DNA of 64,000 bases, taken from positions 357,060-421,059 of the forward strand of contig JAFDVW010000003.1 of assembly GCA_018268755.1 (NCBI GenBank), read 5' to 3'. This document shows positions 9,541-17,169 of the stretch, in pieces. Position numbers and translations under genes: made by a program. The first letter of the stretch is position 1, and each line of letters begins with the position of its first letter. This DNA is from Acidobacteriota bacterium (lineage in GTDB: Bacteria > Acidobacteriota > Terriglobia > Terriglobales > Acidobacteriaceae). The notes under the pieces were generated by a model, which saw nothing but the letters and a program-made list of their open reading frames with translations, had not been told where the DNA came from and made no database searches.

Positions 9541-9936
9541 CTAATGCTGGATCAACTGTCCCTTGCCGCGCAATGCACGCAGAATGCCTTGCTCCGAACT
9601 CTCGATGTGCGCTTCCTGAATGCCCACCACCGCCCAGAACAGAATTCCCCGGTTGCGCTCCGGGGCCAGCGCCACAATCTTCATCTGCGGCCGCAGGCTC
9701 AGAAGCTGGTCGCAGATGGCGGGACGCTCTTCCGAGATGTCCAGGGCAATGATCAAAATATCCGGCTGCGACTCCACCACGATGTGCGGCAGCTCGGCGT
9801 CGTTGCGGATTTCCCCGATGATCTCAATGTCGGGCTGCTCCGCGATCGTGGCCAGGACCAGCTCCCGCATCAGACGGGGACGGTTGGCGACGAGGACGCG
9901 GGTTCTTTCCACAGCACGCTCCTGCACAGAACTCAT
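9541..9936 (-). CDS. Receiver-like protein with degenerate acidic pocket
   Basis: This 131-residue single-domain protein has the alpha/beta pattern of a response-regulator receiver. A beta-1 strand (TRVLVANRPRLMREL) is followed by PDILIIALDISEERP, where the D of A-L-D-I-S sits at the usual phosphoacceptor position, and then by MKIVALAPE. The paired acidic residues normally found after beta-1 (D-D or E-D) are replaced by A-N, so ordinary Mg-dependent phosphorylation is doubtful. No DNA-binding domain is attached. It is the first gene of the leftward exopolysaccharide block, just upstream of the NusG paralogue. An atypical receiver that signals by protein contact is a reasonable guess, but function is not shown. 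Confidence 0.7.
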   Translation of the reverse strand: MSSVQERAVERTRVLVANRPRLMRELVLATIAEQPDIEIIGEIRNDAELPHIVVESQPDILIIALDISEERPAICDQLLSLRPQMKIVALAPERNRGILFWAVVGIQEAHIESSEQGILRALRGKGQLIQH

Positions 9937-10156
9937 TTACCCTACCGATTTGCCCGTGGAAAAGTAAGGATCAATCTTGTTCCTCAACTTTTGCAGTCTC
10001 GACCGAGTACGGGCCAGCTCAATCTTGGGCAGCATGTTGAGCCGCAAAGCGCTTCCGTACCAATTTCGTACCAGCCTCCTGTCCCGTCTTTATCCCAGGC
10101 CTCATTCCCGGGAAACATTCTCCCCGGCCGCCGGCTTTTCCGAAGCAAGGGAAGGG

Positions 10157-10189
10157 CAAAAAAATGGAGGCCGCCAACCCGGCCTCCAT
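10157..10189 (-). terminator. Intrinsic terminator after the DUF5818-like gene
   Basis: A perfect 10-bp inverted repeat (ATGGAGGCCG / CGGCCTCCAT) with a 6-nt loop occupies 10164-10189. Read leftward, it is followed by a run of seven T residues (10158-10164, one shared with the stem). It lies about 20 bp after the stop codon of the minus-strand gene at 10209, so it fits as that gene's Rho-independent terminator. Confidence 0.9.
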
Positions 10190-10208
10190 CGCGCAATTCA
10201 GCAACTGG

Positions 10209-10529
10209 TTAGGAACCGGCCGCCTCAATGCTCTGCACGTGCAGCACATTGGTGCTGCTGTCCAGTTTGCCGGTCACGCGTACGGCTTTGCCCACGTATT
10301 GCTTGGCTTTCGCTTGATCGTCAATCTGGTAGCTGGTTCCGCTGGTGGCATCTTTCAGGACCAATTTGCCGTGTTCCTTGGCGATGGTGCCGGTAAAGGC
10401 GTTTATGTCCTGCGTTTGGGCCGGCATCTCACCCGGCGTTTGCGGCGGATCCGTTTGTTGTGCCAGAAGTTGGCCGGGGAGAGTTGCCATACCCATGGCC
10501 AGCGCAAGGGATAGAAGTAGTGTTTTCAT
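10209..10529 (-). CDS. Small exported DUF5818-like protein
   Basis: This is a 106-residue protein with a clear signal peptide (MKTLLLSLALAMGMATLPGQ, cut near LLAQQ). A Pro/Gln-rich linker follows, then a compact beta-rich domain (INAFTGTIAKEHGKLVLKD ... YVGKAVRVTGKLD ... LHVQSIE) resembling the OB-like DUF5818 domain common in Acidobacteria. The ATG at 10529 has GGAGG 8 nt upstream; an in-frame GTG lies one codon earlier. It is a single-gene unit ending in an intrinsic terminator. No catalytic residues are evident. A ligand- or surface-binding role is possible but unproven. Confidence 0.75.
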   Translation of the reverse strand: MKTLLLSLALAMGMATLPGQLLAQQTDPPQTPGEMPAQTQDINAFTGTIAKEHGKLVLKDATSGTSYQIDDQAKAKQYVGKAVRVTGKLDSSTNVLHVQSIEAAGS

Positions 10530-10806
10530 CACGAACCTCCGAGAGAATTGAATTGCGCTCTCCCGTGCAAATCACGGGCCACACGGCGGACGATGTCTTT
10601 TCATCAGTTTGCCCGCGACACCTTGCGCTTGCCGTGGTCTTTGGGTAACTTCCTCTCGCTTTGCCCAGAACTTTTTTCTAAGCAGTAGTCCGTAGCAGAA
10701 CCTCGCGGCCATGGCTGCGGGTACTTCTGGTCGCCTGGAACAGTTACAACCCTTTTTCGCTCGTGCGGCGTCTCACCACCACCACCCTTTTGTTAAGGAG
10801 AAAGAA

Positions 10807-10890
10807 ATGCTGTATTGCGGCTGCATTGGCCATCCCGGTTATGTCCCCGCGCGAACTGTCCTCAGCGGTGGTTTGGCGGGAGGTCGCTAA
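10807..10890 (+). CDS. 27-residue Cys-containing small ORF coupled to the next gene
   Basis: An ATG at 10807 is preceded by AAGGAG at ideal spacing and opens a 27-codon frame ending with TAA at 10888-10890, two bases before the next gene. The peptide starts MLYCGCIGHPGYVPARTV and has a CGC motif and no membrane helix. The Shine-Dalgarno site of the following gene lies inside this frame, so translation of the small ORF could expose or couple that start. It may be a true small protein or a translational leader. The support is the ribosome-binding site and spacing only. The bases from 10533 to 10806 show nothing I can name. Confidence 0.5.
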   Translation: MLYCGCIGHPGYVPARTVLSGGLAGGR

Positions 10891-10892
10891 GC

Positions 10893-11210
10893 ATGGATTC
10901 AGGCGAGGTGGTGGTGTATGCCGCCTACGCGCGCAACGCGGAACTGCGGCAAGTGCTCGAGGTTTTAGAACAGGCAGGTTTCCGCCGCGAGATCATTGGA
11001 TTGCGGCTAAGCTCGACCCACCCCGATAGCACTCGCTGGAAAGACAGGGATTACGCCGGTAGCTTGGGGGCAGCCGCCTTCCCTCAGCAGCTTCTTCATC
11101 ACAGCGCTCTCGTATTTTTTCGCTGCAGGGAAGTAGCGGAATCGGAGTGGGCGCGGCAGCTCCTCTTACATACGGGAGCAATCGAAGTCGTTTGTCTGGA
11201 ATGCCCCTAA
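10893..11210 (+). CDS. Hypothetical 105-residue cytoplasmic protein
   Basis: I start this at the ATG at 10893, which has GGGAGG about 10 nt upstream; a longer frame to 10815 lacks such a site. The protein is an alpha/beta mix opening with a strand and helix (VVVYAAYARNAELRQVLEVL) and ends near VVCLECP. The layout of strand, helix with L-x-x-V-L-E-x-A-G-F, then a strand weakly recalls the ferredoxin-like fold of general-stress-protein 17M-type domains. That is a resemblance, not an identification. It is convergent with the oxidase operon, and a CCCCTA/TAGGGG hairpin at about 11203-11225 lies at the junction. Confidence 0.6.
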   Translation: MDSGEVVVYAAYARNAELRQVLEVLEQAGFRREIIGLRLSSTHPDSTRWKDRDYAGSLGAAAFPQQLLHHSALVFFRCREVAESEWARQLLLHTGAIEVVCLECP

Positions 11211-11245
11211 AACGAGGATAGGGGGCTCAATGCGGGCGCGCTTGA

Positions 11246-11476
11246 CTAAGCGTTTTCTTCGTCGCGGCGCCGTCCGTAGCGGTAGGCCAAACCCACACCC
11301 AGCGTCATAAATCCCACCGGTGGCACCAGCAGCACCAGAACGCCCTGACTGATGGCCTGCTGTCCTTTTTTTCCGGAGCCGGCCGCGCTGGTGTAACACA
11401 TGGAGCAGCCTTGCGCGAACCCCGGCGTCGCCGGCAAAAAGCACAACAGTCCGAGTAATACGAGGCGTAGCTTCAT
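11246..11476 (-). CDS. Small exported CxxC membrane protein at the end of the oxidase operon
   Basis: The ATG at 11476 overlaps the stop of the subunit IV gene (ATGA), so the two are translationally coupled. The 76-residue product has a signal peptide (MKLRLVLLGLLCFLPATPG), then a G-C-S-M-C-Y-T-S-A motif just outside the membrane. A second hydrophobic helix follows (about 45-65), then a basic C-terminal tail (YRYGRRRDEE). I do not recognise a named family. The paired cysteines beside a copper oxidase suggest copper handling or disulfide exchange, but this is inference from position only. Confidence 0.65.
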   Translation of the reverse strand: MKLRLVLLGLLCFLPATPGFAQGCSMCYTSAAGSGKKGQQAISQGVLVLLVPPVGFMTLGVGLAYRYGRRRDEENA

Positions 11477-11775
11477 CTCACTCCCAGGTGGGTAATGCGG
11501 AAAGCGTCGGCAAAAAAGACGCACATCAGGCACAGGCAGATGATCACCGAGATCATCATCGTCCACTTCATGGCTACGATCTCATGTTTCAGGTGCATAA
11601 ACCAGCCAATAATCAGCGCCGACTTGATGACCGAAAGGATCATCAGAATTTCCAGCATGTGAATGGGAGGAAAGACCTGCTCGTAGGCCAGGACCACCTC
11701 AATGGCCGTCAGCAGCAGCAAGCCGCCCCACACCCAGAAATATTGCGCTTTGCCTTCTTCCTGTATCGTATGCAT
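11473..11775 (-). CDS. Cytochrome c oxidase subunit IV (caa3 type)
   Basis: This is a roughly 100-residue protein with three predicted membrane helices, the usual size and shape of the bacterial COX4/CtaF subunit. Recognisable stretches include YFWVWGGLLLLTAIEV near the start and the central I-K-S-A-L-I-I-G-W-F-M-H-L-K-H segment typical of the family. The ATG at 11775 is preferred over an upstream in-frame GTG at 11787. It is a small structural subunit of the inner-membrane terminal oxidase, and the gene order (II, I, III, III, IV) is standard for a caa3-like cluster. Confidence 0.88.
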   Translation of the reverse strand: MHTIQEEGKAQYFWVWGGLLLLTAIEVVLAYEQVFPPIHMLEILMILSVIKSALIIGWFMHLKHEIVAMKWTMMISVIICLCLMCVFFADAFRITHLGVR

Positions 11776-11820
11776 CGCCACCCCCACTTTGCACCAGCTG
11801 CGATTCAGTATCCCCTGTCT

Positions 11821-12576
11821 TCAGATCCGCGTCGACATCAGATACACCAGCGGGAAAATGAACATCCACACCAGGTCCACGAAGTGCCAGTACAGACCTG
11901 AGACCTCTACGTCGTGCGCATCGTAGTCTTTGGGTTTCAGGAATAACACGATGGCCGCTACAATCAGTGCCAAGAGCAGCACATGAATGCCGACATGAAA
12001 TACGCTGCTCGCGGGAATCGCCAGCCAGCCTAGCAGCCAGAGCAGGAAGAGAATCGGAAGGAACTTCTTGCGCAGCGCCACCACGCCCAGATAGATCACG
12101 CCGATGGTCACGTGCAGCATGTGCATGCCGGTCAGGGTATAGAACGTCCCGCCAAATTGCGGCACGGAAGCCGCCCATGGATTTTTGAACGGCGTCATGC
12201 CTTCTTCAATCAGCTTGCTCCATTCCATGCCATGCAGCAGGATGAACGCCGTGCCGAACAACATGGTGACCAGCAGCCAATTGCGTGTCCAGGAGCGGTC
12301 CCGGCGCTTGGCTGCCAGTACCGCCAGCACCATGGTCAGCGAGCTGGAGAGCAGGCAGCCGGTCATCAGGGTGGCATTCGCGATGCTTTCTTTGTGGAAG
12401 GGCGTGGGCCAATCCGGGTTCGATATGCGTCCGTAGCTGTAGGCGAACAGCAGCGCCCCGAAGGTCAAGGTGTCGGAGAGCAGGAAGAGCCACATCCCAA
12501 TCTTCTTGGAGTATGTGCCAAACAGCGACGGCTCAAATGCTTCTGAGCCTGGATGATGGATCGCGACTTCCGACAT
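11821..12576 (-). CDS. Cytochrome c oxidase subunit III (second copy)
   Basis: The start at 12576 has GGAGGAG just upstream; the longer frame to 12849 only shadows the neighbouring gene. The 251-residue product has about seven membrane helices and typical subunit III features: K-K-I-G-M-W-L-F-L-L-S-D near the start, LLHGMEWSKLI in the middle, and Y-W-H-F-V-D-L-V-W near the end. Subunit III supports proton uptake and stability of subunit I. It follows a second, more divergent subunit III gene by 16 bp. Confidence 0.9.
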   Translation of the reverse strand: MSEVAIHHPGSEAFEPSLFGTYSKKIGMWLFLLSDTLTFGALLFAYSYGRISNPDWPTPFHKESIANATLMTGCLLSSSLTMVLAVLAAKRRDRSWTRNWLLVTMLFGTAFILLHGMEWSKLIEEGMTPFKNPWAASVPQFGGTFYTLTGMHMLHVTIGVIYLGVVALRKKFLPILFLLWLLGWLAIPASSVFHVGIHVLLLALIVAAIVLFLKPKDYDAHDVEVSGLYWHFVDLVWMFIFPLVYLMSTRI

Positions 12577-12592
12577 AGGAACTCCTCCGCGT

Positions 12593-13333
12593 CTATCGCG
12601 CAAAATACAAAAGAGCGAAGATGTAAACCCACAACAGGGCCATGAAATGCCAGTACCAGGCGGTGACGTCCACCCAGATGCGTTGTGTTTCCACGGGACG
12701 GCGCAACCAGGAGATGCTCTGCGCCGAAAGCAGCGCCACCACGCCGCCAAACAGATGCACGGCATGGGCGGCGGTAAGCAGATAAAAGAACGAGCTGCTG
12801 GGCGTGGTTGCCAGATAAAAGCCGCGCAAGCGCAGCTCTTGCCACACAATCCACTGTCCGATCAGGAAGCCCAGTCCCAGAACTACCGTGGCCCCCAGCC
12901 AGGGAAACGACCGGTCTTCCCCCACGCTTACGCCGGGAATGGCCTGCACCGGGGCCAGGGCCGCCCGGCGGAAGATTTGCCGGCGCGCCAACTCCACGCT
13001 CAGGCTGCTCAAAATCAGCAGGGTGGTATTGATCAGGAGCAGCGAAACCGGAAGGCTCACCCCTGTCCAGTCGTTTACATAGGCCCCGGTCTTCTCATCA
13101 ATCGTGGGCAGGCCCTTGCGAATGACAAAGGCGCTGGTGAAAGACACGAAGATCATGGTCACTGTGACCAGAACCAGGACCAGTCCCAGCCGCGCCCGCC
13201 GCAAACGATCAAGGTCGCGAGAAGAAGAGCCGCCATCCGGGCCGCCCGAATCCCCGCCATAGATGGGAGGTTTCGGACCCCGGTCTCCGGCCTTGCTGTC
13301 TTTCAGAACAACCGATGACGATAAGGTTCCCAT
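12593..13333 (-). CDS. Divergent subunit III-like heme-copper oxidase protein
   Basis: This 246-residue protein lies between subunit I and the conventional subunit III. It has a 40-residue polar, glycine-rich cytoplasmic N-terminus, then about five to six helices. It keeps the COX3 hallmarks: A-H-A-V-H-L-F-G-G and D-V-T-A-W-Y-W-H-F-M-A-L-L-W-V-Y near the C-terminus. It is less conserved than its neighbour, as often seen where oxidase clusters carry two subunit III genes. It probably occupies the subunit III position or replaces part of it in the complex. Which of the two is assembled cannot be told from sequence. Confidence 0.82.
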   Translation of the reverse strand: MGTLSSSVVLKDSKAGDRGPKPPIYGGDSGGPDGGSSSRDLDRLRRARLGLVLVLVTVTMIFVSFTSAFVIRKGLPTIDEKTGAYVNDWTGVSLPVSLLLINTTLLILSSLSVELARRQIFRRAALAPVQAIPGVSVGEDRSFPWLGATVVLGLGFLIGQWIVWQELRLRGFYLATTPSSSFFYLLTAAHAVHLFGGVVALLSAQSISWLRRPVETQRIWVDVTAWYWHFMALLWVYIFALLYFAR

Positions 13334-13342
13334 AAGCCCAGT

Positions 13343-15118
13343 TTAATGCGTTGCGGTCGTGGCCGGGTCCGTCTGCATGATGAAATCCCGCGGCGCGCCC
13401 GGAACGCTGTACTCGTACGGGCCGTGGCTCACCACCGGAGTTTGTCCACCGAAATTGTCGTGCGGTGGTGGAGTTGCTGTCGACCATTCCAGCGTAGTGG
13501 ACTCCCAGGGGTTGTCGCTGGCTTTTGCCCCCTTGCGCATGCTCCAGAACAAATTGATCAAAAACAAGAACTGGGCGGCGATGGTGATAAGCGCCGCATA
13601 GGTCATAAAGGTTTGCAGCGGCACCAGCTTGGTCTGATAGGCGACTTCCGTGAACTGCGAGTAGCGCCTCGTTTGTCCGGCCAGGCCCAGGTAATGCATG
13701 GGCATGAAGATGGCGTAGGTGCCCAGCAGCGTGATCAGAAAATGAATTTGTCCCAGCCGTTCATTCATCATGCGGCCAAACATCTTGGGGAACCAGTAAT
13801 AGGTCCCGGCGAAGATGCCGAAGATGGCCGCCACGCCCATGATCAGGTGAAAGTGCCCCACCACAAAATAGGTGTCGTGGAGGGGAATATCCAACACCGG
13901 CTGCGCCAGGAACGGACCGCTGAGTCCTCCCGAAACGAAGAGCGATACAAAGCCGATGGCGAACAGCATCGGCGTTTGCAGGCGGATGCGCCCATGCCAT
14001 AGCGTGCCCAGCCAGTTGAAGGTCTTAATGGCGGAGGGCACCCCGATGCACATGGTCATGATGGAGAAGGCAAAAGCCGAGTATGGGCTCATGCCGCTCA
14101 TGAACATGTGATGGCCCCAGACCACAAAGCCCAGAATGCCAATCGCCATGATGGCGTAGACCATGGCTTTGTAGCCGAAGATCGGTTTGCGCGAGAAAGT
14201 CGAGAGTAGTTGCGACGCCACCCCCATGCCGGGCAGGATAGCGATATAGACTTCCGGGTGTCCGAAGAACCAGAACAGATGCTGCCACAGCAGGGGCGAT
14301 CCACCGTGGTGGGTGAAGTTGGTGGTGCTGGGACTCAGGCCGCCCGGGGTCACGGTGAGTTGGCCGGTGAAATTGAGCCCGCCCGGCACAAAGAAACTGG
14401 TGCCCAGATTGCGGTCCATCAGCAGTAGAATTCCGGCGGAGAGCAAAACCCCAAACGCCAGCAAGCCCAGGATCGCCGTGATGAACCATGCCCATACCGT
14501 CAGCGGCATGCGCATCATGGTCATGCCCTTGGCGCGCAGGTCGAGCACGGTGGTGATGAAGTTCAGCGCGCCCATCAACGATGCGATGCAAAAGATGGCA
14601 ATGCTGACGATCCACAGGTCCGCGCCCAAGGCCTCGCCCGGACCGGAATTGGGCACCGCGCTCAACGGCGCGTATCCTGTCCAGCCGTGCAACGGTGCGC
14701 CGCCGGCCACAAAAAAGGCCGCGATCATCACCACGAAAGCCACAAAGGTCGTCCAGAACGAGAGCATGTTCAGGACGGGAAACGCCATATCGGGCGCGCC
14801 GATCTGGATGGGCAGAAAATAGTTGCCGAAACCGCTTTGCGGTGCCGTGGTCAGCACGAAAAACACCATGATGGTGCCGTGCATGGTCAACAGCGTGAGA
14901 TAGGTCTCTGGCTTAATTTCGCCAAAGAGGGGGATCTGCGCCGTGGGCCAGACCAGGTGAATGCGCATCAGCAGGGAAAGAAACATCCCCACAAAGACCG
15001 CCGCCAGCGCCAGAAAGTAGTACTGGATGCCGATGACTTTGTGGTCCAGGCTGAAAACATATCTGCGGATGAAGCCTTGCGGGGCCGCGTGGACGTGGAC
15101 CGGAGCCGTGGTCGCCAT
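13343..15118 (-). CDS. ctaD: Cytochrome c oxidase subunit I (aa3/caa3 type)
   Basis: This 591-residue protein has twelve or more predicted helices and all the catalytic signatures. A heme-ligand histidine is in L-T-M-H-G-T-I-M-V-F (about residue 80). G-H-P-E-V-Y carries the Cu-B His and cross-linked Tyr, and W-G-H-H-M-F has two more Cu-B histidines. H-D-T-Y-F-V-V-G-H-F-H carries the two heme histidines. The GHPEVY motif with its tyrosine places it in the A family. It catalyses reduction of oxygen to water with proton pumping in the inner membrane. Its start overlaps the stop of subunit II (TAATG). Confidence 0.97.
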   Translation of the reverse strand: MATTAPVHVHAAPQGFIRRYVFSLDHKVIGIQYYFLALAAVFVGMFLSLLMRIHLVWPTAQIPLFGEIKPETYLTLLTMHGTIMVFFVLTTAPQSGFGNYFLPIQIGAPDMAFPVLNMLSFWTTFVAFVVMIAAFFVAGGAPLHGWTGYAPLSAVPNSGPGEALGADLWIVSIAIFCIASLMGALNFITTVLDLRAKGMTMMRMPLTVWAWFITAILGLLAFGVLLSAGILLLMDRNLGTSFFVPGGLNFTGQLTVTPGGLSPSTTNFTHHGGSPLLWQHLFWFFGHPEVYIAILPGMGVASQLLSTFSRKPIFGYKAMVYAIMAIGILGFVVWGHHMFMSGMSPYSAFAFSIMTMCIGVPSAIKTFNWLGTLWHGRIRLQTPMLFAIGFVSLFVSGGLSGPFLAQPVLDIPLHDTYFVVGHFHLIMGVAAIFGIFAGTYYWFPKMFGRMMNERLGQIHFLITLLGTYAIFMPMHYLGLAGQTRRYSQFTEVAYQTKLVPLQTFMTYAALITIAAQFLFLINLFWSMRKGAKASDNPWESTTLEWSTATPPPHDNFGGQTPVVSHGPYEYSVPGAPRDFIMQTDPATTATH

Positions 15119-15924
15119 TATTGTTTCTCCGCCTCCCGTGCTGCCAGCCAGCTGTCAAAATCCTGTTGGCTGACGACTTTCACCATGCCATGCATCTTGT
15201 AGTGGCCCAGGCCGCACAATTCGGCGCAGGCCATCTCGTAATCTCCAATCTCTGTGGGCGTGAAATGCATATGAATGGCCAGCCCCGGCACTGCGTCCTG
15301 CTTAAAGCGAAACGAGGGAACAAAGAAACTGTGGATGACATCCACGGCCCGCAGCGTCAGGTCTACCTGTCGGCCTACGGGCACATACATGACGCCCGCG
15401 ACCACATCGTCTTTGGCCGAGGGGTCACCTGTATCAAGGCCGATGGCTGCTTCGCTGCCGGCGGAGGCGTCCATCAATTTGGCGCTGGTCGGGCCGTACT
15501 TGCCGTCCGGGCCTGGATAGCGGAAGTACCAGGCAAACTGCATGCCCGTGACCTCTACCTGCACCGCGCCGGGCGAAGCGGGGGCAAAGCGCTCATTCGC
15601 CCACACCCGGCTGCCCATGAGGTTGAGGCCGATGAACAAAATCGCGGTGAGCGTCGTCCATATCACTTCCAGCCGGGTATTGCCGTGGGAATATTCCACC
15701 GGCGCGGCTTCGGGACGATCGCGAAACTTCCAGACCAGATATCCCAGCGCCAACTGCGCCGCCACAAACACAATCCCCATCAGGATGAACGTGAGCGTGA
15801 ACTGTCCGTCGATGAAGGCGGCGGAAGTGGAGGCCCCGTGCGGTAACCACCAGGTTTTGGCGATGAAGAAATAGGTGCTGACGAACGTGATCAGCCAAAT
15901 GACAACCAGAAGTGCCAGGCCCAT
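15118..15924 (-). CDS. ctaC: Cytochrome c oxidase subunit II
   Basis: This 268-residue protein has two N-terminal membrane helices (about 3-25 and 42-66) and a periplasmic cupredoxin domain. The domain has an aromatic electron-entry patch (GMQFAWYFRYPG) and a complete Cu-A site (H-S-F-F-V-P earlier, then C-A-E-L-C-G-L-G-H-Y-K-M near residues 228-239). There is no fused cytochrome c domain, so an external cytochrome must donate electrons; the small cytochrome c gene just upstream is a candidate. It is the first gene of the oxidase operon. Confidence 0.95.
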   Translation of the reverse strand: MGLALLVVIWLITFVSTYFFIAKTWWLPHGASTSAAFIDGQFTLTFILMGIVFVAAQLALGYLVWKFRDRPEAAPVEYSHGNTRLEVIWTTLTAILFIGLNLMGSRVWANERFAPASPGAVQVEVTGMQFAWYFRYPGPDGKYGPTSAKLMDASAGSEAAIGLDTGDPSAKDDVVAGVMYVPVGRQVDLTLRAVDVIHSFFVPSFRFKQDAVPGLAIHMHFTPTEIGDYEMACAELCGLGHYKMHGMVKVVSQQDFDSWLAAREAEKQ

Positions 15925-16099
15925 GTGCTAAGACCTCCGGAAAAAGGTCAGACTTTGGCCTTTCAGCGTGACCCCGACCAGTAGCAAGTCACGGCTGGGG
16001 CGGAAGTCTATCACAGCCCCGTGCAACCTAGGCAAGAGTCTTGCGCAAGAAAATTCTCGGTTGCCGGTGAAACGTGGTGCGGCGGAACTGCAAAGGAGA

Positions 16100-16126
16100 G
16101 AAGAAAGGCAGGCAAGAATGCCTGCC
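16100..16126 (-). terminator. Probable intrinsic terminator after the cytochrome c gene
   Basis: A perfect 8-bp inverted repeat (GGCAGGCA / TGCCTGCC, loop AGAA) spans 16107-16126. Read leftward it is followed by TTTCTTCTC, a T-rich but interrupted tract. It lies about 27 bp after the stop of the minus-strand cytochrome gene and separates it from the oxidase operon. The rest of the 15925-16152 gap should hold the oxidase promoter, but no clear box was found. Confidence 0.65.
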
Positions 16127-16152
16127 CGGTCTGTGATCCGCGGACCTCGCGT

Positions 16153-16509
16153 TTACTTCCCGGAGCCCGCCTTTTTGGCTTTGCCCAGCTTCCGGATGTA
16201 GGAGAGGACCTGGGTGATTTCGTCAGGCTGAAGTTGGCCCTTGAACGAGGGCATATTGTTCTTGCCTTCGGAGATGATCTGCTTGAGCAGCGCGTCGGGC
16301 TGGCTTTGCACCTTAGGGGAGGTGAGGTCAGGAGCATTCAACTGCTTGGCCAGGGGCGTATTGGCCTTGCCATCGACCCCGTGGCAAAGCACGCAATTTG
16401 CCTTAAACGTCGATTCTCCCGGAACCGATTGCGCCTGCAACAAGCTGCTCCCCATTGCCAATCCCAGGACTACCAGCAACACACCGCCTACTTTCCTGAT
16501 ACCGTTCAC
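16153..16509 (-). CDS. Small periplasmic mono-heme cytochrome c
   Basis: This 118-residue protein starts at a GTG with AGGAGG six bases upstream. A signal peptide (about 1-26, ending SLLQAQS) is followed by a class I cytochrome c domain with the C-V-L-C-H heme site and a distal methionine in N-N-M-P-S-F. A lysine-rich tail ends the protein. Size and motifs fit cytochrome c6/c551-like electron carriers. Because it sits directly upstream of an oxidase whose subunit II lacks a heme domain, it may feed electrons to that complex. Confidence 0.92.
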   Translation of the reverse strand: MNGIRKVGGVLLVVLGLAMGSSLLQAQSVPGESTFKANCVLCHGVDGKANTPLAKQLNAPDLTSPKVQSQPDALLKQIISEGKNNMPSFKGQLQPDEITQVLSYIRKLGKAKKAGSGK

Positions 16510-16669
16510 GCATGTCCTCCTGAAAGCTGAGCGAATATCATACAGGGATCAAACTCCGCCTGCCTACTGGCAATGCAGGATTTTCAGATGCTGAAAGCGC
16601 CACTTGCCTCAGAATGTCCCGCCCCCACACCGTGCTCGTGGCCCTCGCCCTTCAAGCTAAAATGAACTC

Positions 16670-17158
16670 ATGGCAAAACCCTTGGCGGGACGGAAGCATA
16701 CGAGCTTTGCCCGCTTGCAGAAGGACCAGTGTTTTGTGTGCGGGAAAAATAATCCCGCCGGTATGCGGCTGAAATTCGTGCGCGACAAAAAGCGCAACAG
16801 CTTTCTTTGCCGCTTTCGCCTGGACGATCGCTACACCGGCCCACCCGGCCATTGTCACGGCGGCATTATCGCCACGATTCTCGATGAAGCCATGGGCAAG
16901 GTGAACAAGCTGCGCCAGGTGGTGGCCGTGACCTCGCAAATCTCGGTGGACTATCTCAAGCCTGTTCCGCTGCATAAGCCGTTGCAGGTGCGTTCGCGCG
17001 AAATTCGCGTGCAAGGGCGTCGTCACTTCAATATGGCGGAGATTGTGAATGCCGACGAGGTTGTTCTTGCGCGCAGCCGCGGCCTGTTCATCGCCATCGA
17101 TCCGGTAAAGATGTTCGCAAGATTTGCCGGCAAGACTTTGCCCGGCAAGCAGAAGTAG
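16670..17158 (+). CDS. PaaI/4HBT-family hot-dog thioesterase
   Basis: This 162-residue protein has a cysteine-containing opening (C-F-V-C-G-K-N-N-P-A-G-M) typical of a PaaI-like subgroup. The hot-dog core carries H-C-H-G-G-I-I-A-T-I-L-D-E-A-M (about 63-77), where the H-G-G turn and following acidic residue form the usual active site. It would hydrolyse an acyl-CoA thioester in the cytoplasm; the substrate is unknown. A TAAAAT box at 16658-16663 lies six bases before the ATG and no Shine-Dalgarno site is visible, suggesting a leaderless transcript. The thioredoxin-like gene follows 11 bp later. Confidence 0.85.
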   Translation: MAKPLAGRKHTSFARLQKDQCFVCGKNNPAGMRLKFVRDKKRNSFLCRFRLDDRYTGPPGHCHGGIIATILDEAMGKVNKLRQVVAVTSQISVDYLKPVPLHKPLQVRSREIRVQGRRHFNMAEIVNADEVVLARSRGLFIAIDPVKMFARFAGKTLPGKQK

Positions 17159-17169
17159 AGGAGTCTCGC

